Assembly (NCBI RefSeq): GCF_900142385.1
Contig: NZ_FRAQ01000001.1
Coordinates: 868,001 to 932,000, forward strand
Direction of reading: 5' to 3'
Length of the DNA stretch: 64,000 nt
Origin: Marinobacter antarcticus
GTDB taxonomy: Bacteria > Pseudomonadota > Gammaproteobacteria > Pseudomonadales > Oleiphilaceae
Each line of letters begins with the position of its first letter. Position 1 is the first letter of the stretch. Shown here one piece after another: positions 1 to 9,908 of the stretch. Position numbers and translations under genes: made by a program. Below the pieces are notes generated by a model. The model was given only the letters and a program-made list of their open reading frames with translations, was not told the DNA's origin and searched no databases.

Positions 1-213
1 GCATTTTATGCTGCGGTGATGACTGGAGCCCCTATTGTGATGGTATGCAACGCGGAGTACCGGAATAGAACATCGGGCTGGTCGGGCAGGCGTGAGCCGG
101 TGGCCATCCGCATTCTGCCACCGGTTGAAACCACAGGCCTTACCACCGAGGATGTTCCTGCCTTGATCGCGCGCTGCCATCAACAGATGGCGGAAGCGGT
201 TGCCTCTCTGTGA
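1..213 (+). CDS. 1-acyl-sn-glycerol-3-phosphate acyltransferase family protein, C-terminal part (5' end outside window)
   Basis: The frame is open from the first base and ends at a TGA at 211-213, so only the last ~70 residues are present. The segment GAPIVMVCN, followed by ILPPVETTGLTTEDV and an amphipathic helix, resembles the end of PlsC-like acyltransferases, where a hydrophobic strand leads into a P-[IV]-x-T-x-G-[LM] motif. These enzymes make phosphatidic acid from lysophosphatidic acid at the inner membrane. The catalytic HX4D box would lie upstream of the window, so the assignment rests on the C-terminal pattern only. A related lysophospholipid acyltransferase is possible. Confidence 0.6.
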   Translation, partial: AFYAAVMTGAPIVMVCNAEYRNRTSGWSGRREPVAIRILPPVETTGLTTEDVPALIARCHQQMAEAVASL

Positions 214-342
214 TGCACGCCGCCCTGGTTTTGCTGCGTGCCTGAAGTGGTTGAAGCATCAGTAAAAACAGGGCAGTCTTTGCGGTGCTGATTGTTTGGT
301 TCAAAGAATTTCCCATAGAAGTCCTGCAAAGAGAGGCAAAAG

Positions 343-585
343 ATGAACCTGATTCTGTTTCTGATTATTGGCGGTGTTGCCGGCTGGCTCGCTGGCTTGA
401 TCATGAAAGGCCGTGGCTTTGGCGTGCTAGCCAATATCGGCATTGGTATCGTCGGCTCGTTTATCGGCGGTTTTGTTTTTCGCCTCTTGGGGCTGGCTGC
501 TCAGGGAACCATTGGAGAACTGGTAACCGCTACAGTGGGTGCAGTGTTGCTGCTGGCTATCGTCAGCCAAATCAGGAAGAGCTGA
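343..585 (+). CDS. GlsB/YeaQ/YmgE family small membrane protein (transglycosylase-associated family)
   Basis: This 80-residue protein is almost entirely three hydrophobic helices. The first has the family signature GGVAGWLAGLIMKGRGFG, the second a glycine-rich IGIGIVGSFIGGF run, and the third ends in a short basic tail. Members are inner-membrane proteins of unknown mechanism, often induced by envelope or acid stress. A GAGAGG-type ribosome binding site lies 6-10 bases before the ATG. Only two bases separate its stop from the next gene, so the two are probably co-transcribed. The family call is firm; the function is unknown. Confidence 0.85.
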   Translation: MNLILFLIIGGVAGWLAGLIMKGRGFGVLANIGIGIVGSFIGGFVFRLLGLAAQGTIGELVTATVGAVLLLAIVSQIRKS

Positions 586-587
586 AG

Positions 588-989
588 ATGATCGTACCTG
601 TTACCGGAGTGTTCGCTGCTGTCCTCGGTATTCTGTTGTTGGTGCTGTCGGCTCAAGTGGTGAAATTCCGGCTGAAGTACAAAATAGGCATGGGTACTAC
701 GGGCGACCGTGATTTCGAAGCTGCCGTCCGAGCCCATGCAAACCTCATAGAGTACGCACCTTTGGGGCTGATCATGCTGGGTATTGCCGAGCTTAACGGC
801 GTAGCCAGTGGTTTCATCTACTGGACAGGCATGGCTCTGGTGGTCGGCCGCATTCTTCATGCCTGGGGTATGATCAACGGTCATGGCGAGGAGCACAAAG
901 CGCGGGCGATCGGCATTGTTCTGACGTGGTTGGCCATACTGGTTGCTGCGATTCTGCTGTTATGGAATGTCTGGTACGTATACGGCTGA
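588..989 (+). CDS. MAPEG family membrane protein
   Basis: This 133-residue protein has four hydrophobic helices. The loop RAHANLIEYAPLGLIMLGIAE is the typical signature of bacterial MAPEG proteins (membrane-associated proteins in eicosanoid and glutathione metabolism). The frame is open further upstream to 285, but the start at 588 is chosen because AGGAAGAG lies just before it and the protein then begins directly with its first membrane helix. It starts right after the GlsB-like gene and is likely in its operon. Bacterial relatives are sometimes glutathione-dependent, but the substrate here cannot be told. Confidence 0.85.
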   Translation: MIVPVTGVFAAVLGILLLVLSAQVVKFRLKYKIGMGTTGDRDFEAAVRAHANLIEYAPLGLIMLGIAELNGVASGFIYWTGMALVVGRILHAWGMINGHGEEHKARAIGIVLTWLAILVAAILLLWNVWYVYG

Positions 990-1047
990 CTGTAACGGCC
1001 TGAACTCCCTGGGGCCGTCCATTTCGGCCCCGCTGTGTATTCCCTGC

Positions 1048-1488
1048 CTAGAGTGCTTTGGCCATGTCGCGGGTCAGGTATTCGAGCTCTATCCTGCGAT
1101 TGGCTGCCCGGTCGTCCGGCGTAGCCAGAGGGCGGGCTGACCCCCAGCTGGCAACCAGGATACGCGATTCGGCAATACCCTCTTTAATCAGAAGCCTGGC
1201 TACTGCGTTAGTCCGCAGTCTGGACAGAAAGCGGTTATAGTCCTCGGCGCCAAAATTATCAGAGTGGCCATGAATCCGGACGCTGACGGCCGGATACTGC
1301 CTCAGGTAGACTGCATGTTGCCGGATGATTGCGCTGTCTGAAACGTCCAGTTCGTGCTTGTTGAAACCGTAATGAAACCTCATCCGGTGTGGGCGTTTCT
1401 CCTCAACCACAAGGGAGGCTGCATTAAAGCCGTATGCTACGGCAGCTTTGGCAATCAACTCCGGGTTGTCCAATACGAGTACGGTCAT
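1048..1488 (-). CDS. OmpA-domain protein (peptidoglycan-binding-like), short
   Basis: With the ATG at 1488 this is a 146-residue protein whose last ~110 residues form an OmpA C-terminal domain. It contains a FNKHELDVSD-type first strand, the RIHGHSDNFGAEDYNRFLSRLR core, and RPLATPDDRAANRRIE, which carries the two arginines typical of the diaminopimelate-binding pocket. AAGGAT lies seven bases upstream of this start. A longer reading frame with a GTG at 1593 has no good ribosome binding site. There is no signal peptide or lipobox from the chosen start, which is odd for an envelope domain. Either the export signal was lost or the longer form is real. Confidence 0.75.
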   Translation of the reverse strand: MTVLVLDNPELIAKAAVAYGFNAASLVVEEKRPHRMRFHYGFNKHELDVSDSAIIRQHAVYLRQYPAVSVRIHGHSDNFGAEDYNRFLSRLRTNAVARLLIKEGIAESRILVASWGSARPLATPDDRAANRRIELEYLTRDMAKAL

Positions 1489-1681
1489 CTGCAGTATCCT
1501 TGTTTCAGGTCTCCGATTTTTCTTGTTATTCCTGCTCACTATTAGCCCAGGCAGAAATAACGGCAATTGGCGGATGGTCGACATGACATTCACGCTGAAA
1601 ACTATTTAAGCGCGAAAATAAGACACTGGTATGATAAAAACCGGTTTTTCAGGGACAGATTATGATGAATTGTGACCGCCC

Positions 1682-3130
1682 ATGCTGATTATTCCTGCCG
1701 AGAACGCTGTTAACTGGAAACGCCCGCCCTGGGTTACCCTCGGATTGATGCTTACCTGTATTCTGGTCTTTCTTTTTTACCAGGCCGGAGACAGCCGCAA
1801 GCTTGAACAGGCGGTTGGTATCTATCTGGATTCCGGTTTGGCGTTACTGGAAGGGCCTGCTTATGAGGATTACCTGCAGAGGAAAATCCGCTTTGAAGGT
1901 GAGGATGAGCGGGTTTTTGAGCTTCAGAGGTTTCAGAAGCTGAGAGCGGAAGACGAGAACTCCTGGCTTGCGGTCAGCCTGCTTATGGATCGTGAGTTCT
2001 ACCAGTATCTGCTGCAGAATCGCGACGTCATCTGGGCCCCGGCAGAGCGGGTGCGCTGGCTGGAACAGCGTACCATCATTGAAGAAACCTACATCCAGCG
2101 CCTGAGCGCCCAGAAACTGGGTCTGATTCCCGCGAAACTGTCTCTATACACTCTGGTTACCTACCAGTTCCTGCACGGCAGTTGGGGGCACATCATTGGT
2201 AACCTGGTCTTCCTGTTCCTTCTTGGCTTCACCGTTGAAAAAGCCCTTGGCCCGGGCCGTTTTCTGCTCGCCTACCTGGTGTGCGGCGCACTGTCTGGTG
2301 TTGTTTTCACTGTTTTCTCGCTGGGTAGCTATATCCCGCTTGTGGGTGCGTCCGGTTCCATTTCGGGGCTTATGGGCATGTACGTGGCCATTTACGGTTT
2401 ACAGAAGATCCGCTTCTTCTACTTTCTTGGCGTGTACTTCAACTACTTCCGGGCGCCCGCGCTGGCCATATTGCCGGTGTGGCTGGGCAAGGAAATATAC
2501 GACTACTGGTTTGCCGGTGCGACCGGTGTCGCTTATATGGCGCATGCCGGCGGTCTGCTGGCAGGCGCGGGGCTGGTCTGGCTCTTGGGCAAAAGCTGGC
2601 TGCAGGTACGTGAGGAGTTTTTTGAGCCGGAAGAGGATGAACAGGATGATCGCTTCACAACCGGCTATGCCCAGGCCATGGCAAGCCTGGGGCGCATGGA
2701 TTTTGATCTGGCCAAGCGTCAGTTCGAGGCGTTGCGTGAACATTATCCCGACAGGCCCATTCTGCTGGAGCATCTGTATAACCTGGCGAAACTGCGCCCG
2801 GACTTACCGGAGTACCTGTCCCGTACCCGGGAGCTTATGAACGACACCCTGAGCCGCCGGCAGCCGGAGAAGATGATTGCTGCCTGGCAGGAATACCTGA
2901 GTAAAGGGGAAAGCTATCACCCGCTTGCGGCGGAGGATCACAACAGGGTGCTGTTCACCAGTCTCAAGCAACACGACCTCAAGGCAGCAGAAAAAGCCTT
3001 TGAGCGCCTGCGCAGCGCTGATGATCCCTTGCTTACCATAGAGGCCTGCCGGCTACTCGCCGAAGAGTTTGAGAAACTGCAGATTGCGCCCAAGGCCCGA
3101 CACTATCGGCAGTTGCTTCAGGCGGATTGA
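1682..3130 (+). CDS. Rhomboid family intramembrane serine protease with C-terminal helical-repeat domain
   Basis: This 482-residue membrane protein has a first helix at about residues 15-35, a ~110-residue charged periplasmic or cytoplasmic insert, then a six-helix rhomboid core from about 150 to 305. The catalytic serine is in GASGSISG (S224), the catalytic histidine in AHAGGLLAG (H288), and the oxyanion-side H-x3-N pair is in HIIGN (H170/N174). Residues ~325-480 are soluble, with pairs of helices resembling TPR repeats (FDLAKRQFEALREHYPD). Rhomboids cut transmembrane helices of substrates; the long insert and repeat tail suggest substrate recruitment. The gene converges with a membrane protein that has a similar repeat tail. 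Confidence 0.88.
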   Translation: MLIIPAENAVNWKRPPWVTLGLMLTCILVFLFYQAGDSRKLEQAVGIYLDSGLALLEGPAYEDYLQRKIRFEGEDERVFELQRFQKLRAEDENSWLAVSLLMDREFYQYLLQNRDVIWAPAERVRWLEQRTIIEETYIQRLSAQKLGLIPAKLSLYTLVTYQFLHGSWGHIIGNLVFLFLLGFTVEKALGPGRFLLAYLVCGALSGVVFTVFSLGSYIPLVGASGSISGLMGMYVAIYGLQKIRFFYFLGVYFNYFRAPALAILPVWLGKEIYDYWFAGATGVAYMAHAGGLLAGAGLVWLLGKSWLQVREEFFEPEEDEQDDRFTTGYAQAMASLGRMDFDLAKRQFEALREHYPDRPILLEHLYNLAKLRPDLPEYLSRTRELMNDTLSRRQPEKMIAAWQEYLSKGESYHPLAAEDHNRVLFTSLKQHDLKAAEKAFERLRSADDPLLTIEACRLLAEEFEKLQIAPKARHYRQLLQAD

Positions 3131-3140
3131 CGCAGCCTGG

Positions 3141-3169
3141 GACCTGTGAGGGCGGAGCCCCCACAGGTC
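3141..3169. terminator. Bidirectional hairpin between convergent genes
   Basis: GACCTGTG pairs with CACAGGTC around an inner GGGC/GCCC stem and a GGA loop, with a single mismatch. The hairpin fills the 39-base gap between the two convergent stop codons. No long T-run follows on either side, so it may act as an intrinsic terminator of modest strength or as an mRNA 3'-end stabiliser. Confidence 0.6.
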
Positions 3170-4624
3170 TTACTCCTGAACTACGAACGAGGCCTTTGGG
3201 CCCTTGAGGAGTTCCCTCTTCTCAGCCTGATCCAGAAAAATCGGAATTTGTTCGTGTAACGGATGGCTGGCACAGCGCTTCTGGATAAACGTCAGGAAGG
3301 CCGTCGCCTTTTCCCACTGGTTCAACCCGTTGGCCAGAGCCTGCGCAACCAGAAGGTAGGCCGGGGCAAGTTCTTCGCTGTCGGGGAAGCGTTTGTGGAA
3401 GTCCTGCAGCAGCCGCAGTACCTGCTTGAACTGCCCCCGAAGATAGAGACAGCGGGCGCAGCGGACGGCAAGCTCCGGATCATCCAGTTTAAAACCCGGT
3501 TCAGCCTGCTCAAGCAGGCCAAGTACAGAAGCTATGCCCTCTCCGTCGTTCCGATCCGCCAGCCAGCCCAGAATTCGAGGGTGGTACTGGTAAAGCTCAG
3601 TCGCATCGTTCCGGGCAATCAGCAGTTGGTAAAGCTGTCCGATGCGCAGCGCATCGTCCCGGTTTCGCTTCAGCGCTTCTTTCAGCATCCCCTGAACGCG
3701 ATCGTAGTTGCCGTCTTTCAGGTTCATATCAATGTCCGCATCAAAGCGGGTGCTGCGATCCCGCTGGTGCATATCGACATCCGCAGTGCCCCCCTGAATA
3801 TCCGAGGCGAACCCCAGTTCTTCCTGGTACTGAAACAACAGGTAGCCAAGCATGTTGAACAGAATCAGGGTGAAGGTGCTGTTCAGAAAGCCAGACAAGG
3901 GTTGTGAAAGCCAAAATGGGAAGTGGTTGAGGGCAAAATCCTGAGCCACACCGGAAGCCAGGGTGAGTAGAATCAGGTAGCCGTAGAGCAGGAAGTAGGG
4001 GCTTCCGATGCGTGAAATCAGTAGCGCCAGATTCATCGGATTTACCGCGGCTCCCACAGATCGTTCCATGGCCAGAACCATGATGCTGGCGGGCAGCGCC
4101 AGTACCACAAAAGCCAGTGCCAGCATCATCAGTAACGGGCCGCCCACCATCGCGGCCGCGCCAACCAACCCGCCCATCAGAATGAAAACCAGCAGCTGGA
4201 GAATAACGATGTTGAACCCGCTGCCGGTGAAGGCGACAGACACGGAGGGTGGCTTCAGGTGACCTTCAGCGGTGTGGTTAATCACGGCATAGGTGTATTT
4301 AAACAGCGCCAACGCCAGCAGCAGCCAGATCAGGATCCCGATCAGATTGGCCGGTGCAATAACGGGCACTAGCGTGCAGATAGCGATGACGATCAGTGGG
4401 TCCGAGTGGAATGGGTAACGAAAAAAAGATCCGATCCGGTTCCAGAAAGGTACTACTTCCGTCGCGGCTCCCAGATAACGCATGGCTTTATTGCAGCCTG
4501 GGCACAGCGCATTGCGCTGGCGAGTATCGGCATCGGGCATGCACCGGGTGCAGTAATGCACCTGACATTCACCGCAGTGCCATTTGGCAGGGTCGCCCGG
4601 GTGGTAGTGGCAATCATGTTTCAT
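3170..4624 (-). CDS. Zinc-finger (B-box-like) multi-pass membrane protein with helical-repeat tail
   Basis: This 484-residue protein has three parts. Residues 1-45 are a cysteine/histidine-rich module (C5, H8, C17, C20, C25, C28, then C41 and C44) that resembles a B-box zinc finger. Residues ~75-275 contain about six hydrophobic segments, as in DUF4013-like or Yip1-like membrane proteins. Residues ~300-480 form TPR-like helix pairs (LYLRGQFKQVLRLLQDFHKRFPDSEE). It is not a named family to me. The tail resembles the repeat tail of the convergent rhomboid protease in length and spacing, so the two may act in the same membrane process. The function is unknown. Confidence 0.7.
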   Translation of the reverse strand: MKHDCHYHPGDPAKWHCGECQVHYCTRCMPDADTRQRNALCPGCNKAMRYLGAATEVVPFWNRIGSFFRYPFHSDPLIVIAICTLVPVIAPANLIGILIWLLLALALFKYTYAVINHTAEGHLKPPSVSVAFTGSGFNIVILQLLVFILMGGLVGAAAMVGGPLLMMLALAFVVLALPASIMVLAMERSVGAAVNPMNLALLISRIGSPYFLLYGYLILLTLASGVAQDFALNHFPFWLSQPLSGFLNSTFTLILFNMLGYLLFQYQEELGFASDIQGGTADVDMHQRDRSTRFDADIDMNLKDGNYDRVQGMLKEALKRNRDDALRIGQLYQLLIARNDATELYQYHPRILGWLADRNDGEGIASVLGLLEQAEPGFKLDDPELAVRCARCLYLRGQFKQVLRLLQDFHKRFPDSEELAPAYLLVAQALANGLNQWEKATAFLTFIQKRCASHPLHEQIPIFLDQAEKRELLKGPKASFVVQE

Positions 4625-4772
4625 GGTCGGAGGAAGTCCTGCCTGAATAGAAATATGCTTTTATGATCGCAAAAATGCTGTCTAAAGAATATGCCGTTGC
4701 GGTCGTAAAATAATCTATAGATCGCAGTTATTGCAAAAGGATCGTTCACACGCTTATGACAGGATATCTGCG

Positions 4773-5351
4773 TTGAAAACTGTCTCCGCCATTCTGTTAA
4801 TGTCTGCTTTCGTTATGGCAGCGGCTCTGCCGTTTGCGCAGGGCCTTTTAAACGAGCTGGGCGGAGAATCAGGATTTTACGGCTATAAAACTGATGTGTC
4901 GGTTCCAGCGTTGCCGGGCGCAGAGGTTCCGGATGCGGGGCTGAATGTGGTTTTTTTTGGTTATCGCAGCTGCGGCACCGTGTGCCCGTTGCAGTTGCTG
5001 AATCTGAAAGCTTTGCATGAGCGCTGGCAGGATAGCCCGGTGCAGTTTGTGTTTGTGACTCTGGATCCGGAAAACGACAGCCAACGTGAGTTGAACATAG
5101 TTATGGAGGCGCTGGGTGAAAACTTTCGTGCTGTGCGGCCGGAAAATTTCCGTCAGGCGCAGGCTCTTTCCGACGAATACGGCGATTTCGCCGCACGTGA
5201 GGGCGGCGCCAGCAGCGAGATTAACCACGGTGCCCGGCTTTATGTAGTCGCAGCTAATAATCGGCGGCAACTGCTGTACACCACGCCCGAGCTGGATTTG
5301 CAGAGGGTAAATGCCGATCTTGCGCGACTTATGGAGCAACCCGAAGGCTAA
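4773..5351 (+). CDS. SCO1/SenC-family (thioredoxin-fold) copper/redox protein
   Basis: The protein begins with a hydrophobic signal or anchor helix. It then has a thioredoxin-like fold with the SCO copper-binding motif CGTVC (C67 and C71 from this start) and the distal histidine in INHGARLYV, the three ligands used by Sco proteins. VFVTLDPEND is the usual second strand. Sco proteins deliver copper to cytochrome oxidase or act as periplasmic thiol-disulfide factors. The start is taken as the TTG at 4773 because AGGA sits eight bases before it. A TTG at 4731 in the same frame has no ribosome binding site. No cytochrome oxidase genes are adjacent. Confidence 0.8.
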   Translation: MKTVSAILLMSAFVMAAALPFAQGLLNELGGESGFYGYKTDVSVPALPGAEVPDAGLNVVFFGYRSCGTVCPLQLLNLKALHERWQDSPVQFVFVTLDPENDSQRELNIVMEALGENFRAVRPENFRQAQALSDEYGDFAAREGGASSEINHGARLYVVAANNRRQLLYTTPELDLQRVNADLARLMEQPEG

Positions 5352-5424
5352 AATGCCATGGCGAGCTTTCAGATTAATTGTTGAGCGGGCCGGTTCAGGT
5401 CTGGCTTGAAAATGAGGTGTCACT

Positions 5425-6948
5425 GTGAGTTCAACTAATAATGTTCAGCACCTGTACAGGCAGGAACTGCTCAGTGTAGACCGCAGCATGCTCTGGCTGT
5501 TGCTGGCTCACGTGCCGGTAGTGGGGTTGCTTGTGCCTTGGGGGTATGGAACCTATGGCTTTGCGATCACGGCATCTCTGTCAATCGGTGCATTGGTGAT
5601 TGCCGGTTACAGCTTGCTGCGCGGAACCCGTGCTTGTGGTGTGCTTTTTTGCATGTGCCTGATGCTGTTCTCGGCGACCATGATTCAGGCCCAGCTGGGG
5701 CGCCTCGAAATGCATTTTCATATTTTTGCCGCGCTGGCGCTTGCGATTGCTTACCGTGACTGGTTGCCGGTAGTTGCGGCAGCCGCGCTGATAGCGGTGC
5801 ACCATCTGGTGCTCACAGCGTTGCAACTGTCAGAGGCCACAGTAGGCGGTATGCCGTTGATACTCTTCAACTACGGCTGCAGCTGGTCTATCACCACTGT
5901 GCATGCGATTTTCGTGGTTTTTGAGGCCAGTGTTCTGTCGTTCTTTGCGATCAAAATGGCGGCTGAGCAAGAACGCTCAAGGGAAATGATCGCACTGGTC
6001 AGCGCCTTTGATGACAAGCACGATCTGCGCGGCCGGCTGGCGAATGCAAAGGGCGACCTTGCTGCTACCTCCTTCAATACGATGGTGACGAGATTTGCAG
6101 AATTGATCGAGTCTGTACGGGCGCTATCGGGGCAGCTGCATACCAGCGCCTCAGCTCTGACCGTTGCGGGTGTATCTACCAACCGAATCATGGATGCTCA
6201 GCAGGGGCAGACCGATCAGGCGGCCGCTGCCACCAACCAGATGACTGCAACCATTCAGGATGTAGCCCGTAATGCACAATCGGCCGCTGAGTCGGCAACA
6301 CGCTCAGCGGAAGCGTCTGCAGAAGGTAGTCGCTACATCCATAGCGCTATTACCATGACCGAAGCCACTAATACTGCGTTGATTGACTCTTCCCGCATGG
6401 TTACCGAGCTGGTCGAGAAAGTGCAATCCATTGGCACGTTTATCGCCTCGATCAACGATATTTCAGATCAGACCAACCTGCTTGCCCTGAATGCCGCTAT
6501 AGAGGCTGCACGCGCTGGGGAGCATGGCCGTGGTTTTGCCGTAGTGGCTGATGAAGTCCGTAATCTGTCACGGCGTACTCAGGACTTCACCACTGAGATT
6601 CGCGCTACGATGGATGGTTTGGCCAATGTTTCTGAGGCCACTCTGGCAGCCATCGAAATGGGCCAGACCCGCTCCAGGGAAACCTTGGGCGCAATAAACC
6701 AGACGGGCAAGGCGATTGCGGATATTGAAGCAGCGATTTCCGAAGTAAATGGAATGAATCTGCAAATTGCATCGGCTACCGAGCAGCAGGCTGTGGCCTC
6801 GGGGCAGATCAACCAGAGCGTGCAGCAGGTTGCAGAGCAGAGCCAGGATGTCGTGCGGGAAGCGGCGAAATCTCAAGCTATGGCCGCAGAAATCGAACGT
6901 ATGGTTATAGAAGTGGACGCATTGATCGCCGATTACAAAACACGCTAG
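5425..6948 (+). CDS. Methyl-accepting chemotaxis protein with multi-pass membrane sensor
   Basis: This 507-residue protein begins with about six closely spaced hydrophobic helices (residues ~20-185). The fourth and fifth carry LEMHFHIF and AVHHLVL, histidines conserved in an integral-membrane sensor type found in some chemoreceptors. There is no large periplasmic ligand domain. A linker leads into the signalling hairpin, whose tip sequence [32 protein letters not shown] is classic for CheA/CheW contact (only part of it quoted as motif here: [11 protein letters not shown]). It starts with GTG. No che genes are next to it, so it likely joins a distant array. It may sense a membrane or intracellular cue, possibly redox or haem via the histidines (inference). 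Confidence 0.92.
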   Translation: MSSTNNVQHLYRQELLSVDRSMLWLLLAHVPVVGLLVPWGYGTYGFAITASLSIGALVIAGYSLLRGTRACGVLFCMCLMLFSATMIQAQLGRLEMHFHIFAALALAIAYRDWLPVVAAAALIAVHHLVLTALQLSEATVGGMPLILFNYGCSWSITTVHAIFVVFEASVLSFFAIKMAAEQERSREMIALVSAFDDKHDLRGRLANAKGDLAATSFNTMVTRFAELIESVRALSGQLHTSASALTVAGVSTNRIMDAQQGQTDQAAAATNQMTATIQDVARNAQSAAESATRSAEASAEGSRYIHSAITMTEATNTALIDSSRMVTELVEKVQSIGTFIASINDISDQTNLLALNAAIEAARAGEHGRGFAVVADEVRNLSRRTQDFTTEIRATMDGLANVSEATLAAIEMGQTRSRETLGAINQTGKAIADIEAAISEVNGMNLQIASATEQQAVASGQINQSVQQVAEQSQDVVREAAKSQAMAAEIERMVIEVDALIADYKTR

Positions 6949-7078
6949 CAGACCTGTTGAGAAATGCTTTATGGCCGTCCATTCACAGGCTGAATGGCGA
7001 ACATCAATTGCCGTGAGTTGAAGTCTGCCGAAACGATGCGATAGTAGTAAGATACTAACTCATCGTAGGAGGCACACC

Positions 7079-9847
7079 ATGTCGAGTGATACTCACAGTC
7101 AGGACAGCCTGAATACCTTCAGCAGTCTGCAGGCAGGCAAGCGCACCTACCACTATTACAGTTTGCCCAAAGCGGCTGAATCGCTGGGCGATATCAGCCG
7201 CCTGCCTTTTTCGCTAAAAGTGCTTCTGGAAAACCTGTTGCGCAATGAAGACGGCATAACGGTGGACCAGACCCACATCAATGCCATGGCCCAGTGGCTC
7301 AAAGACCGCCACTCGGACACTGAAATACAGTTCCGCCCCGCCCGTGTTCTGATGCAGGACTTTACCGGCGTGCCTGGTGTGGTTGATCTCGCGGCCATGC
7401 GTGAGGCTGTTAAAAAGGCGGGTAAGAACCCCGCGCTGATTAACCCGCTATCGCCTGTGGATCTGGTAATTGATCACTCGGTGATGGTCGACGAGTTTGG
7501 CACTCCCACCGCATTTTCTGAGAACGTAGCCATCGAAATGGAGCGCAATCAGGAGCGCTATGAATTCCTGCGCTGGGGCCAGCAGGCCTTTGACAACTTC
7601 CGCGTAGTGCCGCCGGGAACCGGTATCTGTCACCAGGTAAACCTCGAATACCTGGGCAAAACCGTTTGGCATAAGAAGCAGGGCGATAAAACCTTAGCCT
7701 ATCCGGACACGCTAGTTGGAACAGACTCCCACACCACCATGATTAACGGCCTCGGCATTCTTGGCTGGGGTGTTGGCGGTATTGAAGCAGAAGCCGCCAT
7801 GTTAGGCCAGCCGGTATCCATGCTGATCCCGGAAGTCGTGGGCTTCAAGGTTTCCGGCAAACTGCGTGAAGGCATCACCGCCACGGATCTGGTGCTTACA
7901 GTTACTGAAATGCTCCGCAAGAAAGGCGTGGTTGGCAAGTTCGTGGAATTCTATGGCGATGGCCTTAAGGATATGCCTGTGGCAGACCGTGCCACCATTG
8001 CCAATATGGCTCCGGAGTATGGGGCAACTTGCGGCTTTTTCCCGGTGGACGAGCAAACCCTCAAATACCTGCGCCTGACCGGCCGCGAAGACGAGCAGGT
8101 AGAGTTGGTAGAGGCCTATGCCAAAGCTCAGGGCCTGTGGCGTGAACCTGGCCATGAGCCGGCTTACAGCTCCACCATGGAGCTGGACATGAGTAAGGTG
8201 GAAGCCAGCATGGCCGGCCCCAAGCGGCCACAGGATCGGGTTGCACTGAAAAACATGAAATCAACCTTTGAATTGCTGATGGCAACTGCCGAAGGTTTGC
8301 CGGGTGCGAGTGATTCCCGTGAAAGCAGTCTGGCGTCAGAAGGTGGCCAGACAGCGGTGGGCGTGGATAACAGCTACCACCACCCGTCGAGCCAGCATCT
8401 TGAATTGAACGGAACAAAAACGCGCCTGGACCCGGGTGCGGTGGTTATTGCCGCCATTACCTCCTGTACCAACACATCCAACCCCAGCGTTATGATGGCC
8501 GCCGGGTTGATTGCTCAGAAGGCGGTCGCCAAAGGGCTGAAAACCAAACCCTGGGTAAAAACCTCACTGGCCCCCGGTTCCAAGGTTGTAACCGACTATC
8601 TGCGTGTAGGCGGGTTTCAGGATGATCTGAACGAACTTGGGTTTAACCTGGTCGGTTACGGTTGCACGACCTGCATTGGTAACTCCGGCCCGCTGCCGGA
8701 TGCGGTTGAAAAAGCCGTTCTTGATGGCGATATCACCGTGGCCTCTGTGCTCTCCGGCAACCGCAACTTTGAAGGCCGAGTGCATCCTCTGGTGAAAACC
8801 AACTGGCTGGCTTCGCCTCCCTTGGTTGTGGCCTACGCTTTGGCTGGCAACGTGCGGCTGGATCTCGACAAGGAGCCGCTGGGCAAGGATAAAGAGGGTA
8901 ACCCGGTATTCCTGAAGGATCTTTGGCCCAGCCAGAAGGAAGTAGCGGAAGCAGTTGAGAAAGTGAAAACTGACATGTACCGCAAGGAATACGCCGAAGT
9001 GTTTGATGGCGACGACACCTGGAAGGCCATCAAGGTACCTGAGAGCAAGGTTTACGAGTGGTCTGAAAAGTCTACGTACATTCAGCATCCGCCTTTTTTT
9101 GAAGGCATGGGTGAAGAGCCCGAGCCTATTGAGGATGTGAAGGACGCGCGCATTCTGGCGCTGCTGGGGGATTCTGTAACCACCGACCATATCTCTCCGG
9201 CTGGCTCGTTCAAGGCGGATTCTCCGGCGGGAAAATACCTTCAGGAACACGGGGTGGATCCGAAAAACTTCAACTCCTACGGCTCCCGCCGTGGTAACCA
9301 CGAAGTGATGATGCGTGGCACCTTTGCCAACGTACGTATTCGTAATGAAATGCTGGAGAACGTTGAAGGTGGTTTCACGAAGTTTGTGCCCACCGGAGAA
9401 CAGATGGCCATCTACGATGCCGCCATGAAGTACCAGGAACAGGGAACACCGCTGGTCGTGATTGCCGGTAAAGAGTATGGAACTGGCTCCAGTCGTGACT
9501 GGGCAGCCAAGGGTACGCGGTTGCTGGGTGTCCGGGCCGTGGTGGCGGAGTCCTATGAGCGGATTCACCGTTCCAACCTGATTGGTATGGGCGTTATGCC
9601 TCTGCAGTTCCCTGAAGGCACGGATCGTAAGAGCCTGAAGCTGACAGGAGAGGAAACAATTACCATCAATGGATTGTCCGGCGAGATAAAGCCGGGTCAG
9701 ACCTTGACGATGGCGATAACCTACAAGGACGGTTCCACCGCAAGCTGTGAGCTGAAATCGCGGATCGATACCGCCAACGAGGCGGTGTATTTTATCCACG
9801 GCGGCATCCTGCATTATGTGGTGCGTGAGATGCTGAAGTCTGCCTGA
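7079..9847 (+). CDS. acnA: Aconitate hydratase A
   Basis: This 922-residue enzyme interconverts citrate and isocitrate in the TCA and glyoxylate cycles. The 4Fe-4S cluster ligands are visible as C463 in SCTNTSNPS and C529/C532 in [13 protein letters not shown]. The swivel domain has [10 protein letters not shown] near residue 805. Its length and order fit the AcnA/IRP group rather than AcnB. A strong GGAGG lies seven bases before the ATG, and a small TAGTA-AGA-TACTA dyad sits at 7045-7057 just upstream. The gene stands alone, ends in a strong terminator, and has no prpB/prpC neighbours, so a 2-methylisocitrate role is less likely. Confidence 0.97.
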   Translation: MSSDTHSQDSLNTFSSLQAGKRTYHYYSLPKAAESLGDISRLPFSLKVLLENLLRNEDGITVDQTHINAMAQWLKDRHSDTEIQFRPARVLMQDFTGVPGVVDLAAMREAVKKAGKNPALINPLSPVDLVIDHSVMVDEFGTPTAFSENVAIEMERNQERYEFLRWGQQAFDNFRVVPPGTGICHQVNLEYLGKTVWHKKQGDKTLAYPDTLVGTDSHTTMINGLGILGWGVGGIEAEAAMLGQPVSMLIPEVVGFKVSGKLREGITATDLVLTVTEMLRKKGVVGKFVEFYGDGLKDMPVADRATIANMAPEYGATCGFFPVDEQTLKYLRLTGREDEQVELVEAYAKAQGLWREPGHEPAYSSTMELDMSKVEASMAGPKRPQDRVALKNMKSTFELLMATAEGLPGASDSRESSLASEGGQTAVGVDNSYHHPSSQHLELNGTKTRLDPGAVVIAAITSCTNTSNPSVMMAAGLIAQKAVAKGLKTKPWVKTSLAPGSKVVTDYLRVGGFQDDLNELGFNLVGYGCTTCIGNSGPLPDAVEKAVLDGDITVASVLSGNRNFEGRVHPLVKTNWLASPPLVVAYALAGNVRLDLDKEPLGKDKEGNPVFLKDLWPSQKEVAEAVEKVKTDMYRKEYAEVFDGDDTWKAIKVPESKVYEWSEKSTYIQHPPFFEGMGEEPEPIEDVKDARILALLGDSVTTDHISPAGSFKADSPAGKYLQEHGVDPKNFNSYGSRRGNHEVMMRGTFANVRIRNEMLENVEGGFTKFVPTGEQMAIYDAAMKYQEQGTPLVVIAGKEYGTGSSRDWAAKGTRLLGVRAVVAESYERIHRSNLIGMGVMPLQFPEGTDRKSLKLTGEETITINGLSGEIKPGQTLTMAITYKDGSTASCELKSRIDTANEAVYFIHGGILHYVVREMLKSA

Positions 9848-9875
9848 ACCATTTGTTTTCTGGTTCAGTTAGGAG

Positions 9876-9908
9876 CCGGCAGCCTGTTAAAAGGCTGCCG
9901 GTTTTTTT
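9876..9908 (+). terminator. Intrinsic terminator of acnA
   Basis: CCGGCAGCC pairs perfectly with GGCTGCCGG over an eight-base loop and is followed by seven Ts. It starts 29 bases after the acnA stop. Its T-run overlaps the stop codon of the minus-strand kinase remnant. Confidence 0.93.

Noticed and set aside
285..587. Upstream extension of the MAPEG protein
   Set aside because: It overlaps the GlsB-like gene in another frame, and the internal ATG at 588 has a ribosome binding site.
8564..9814. 416-codon open frame on the minus strand inside acnA
   Set aside because: It lies wholly antisense to a conserved gene, has no recognisable family, and no ribosome binding site. It is a by-product of codon bias in a GC-rich gene.
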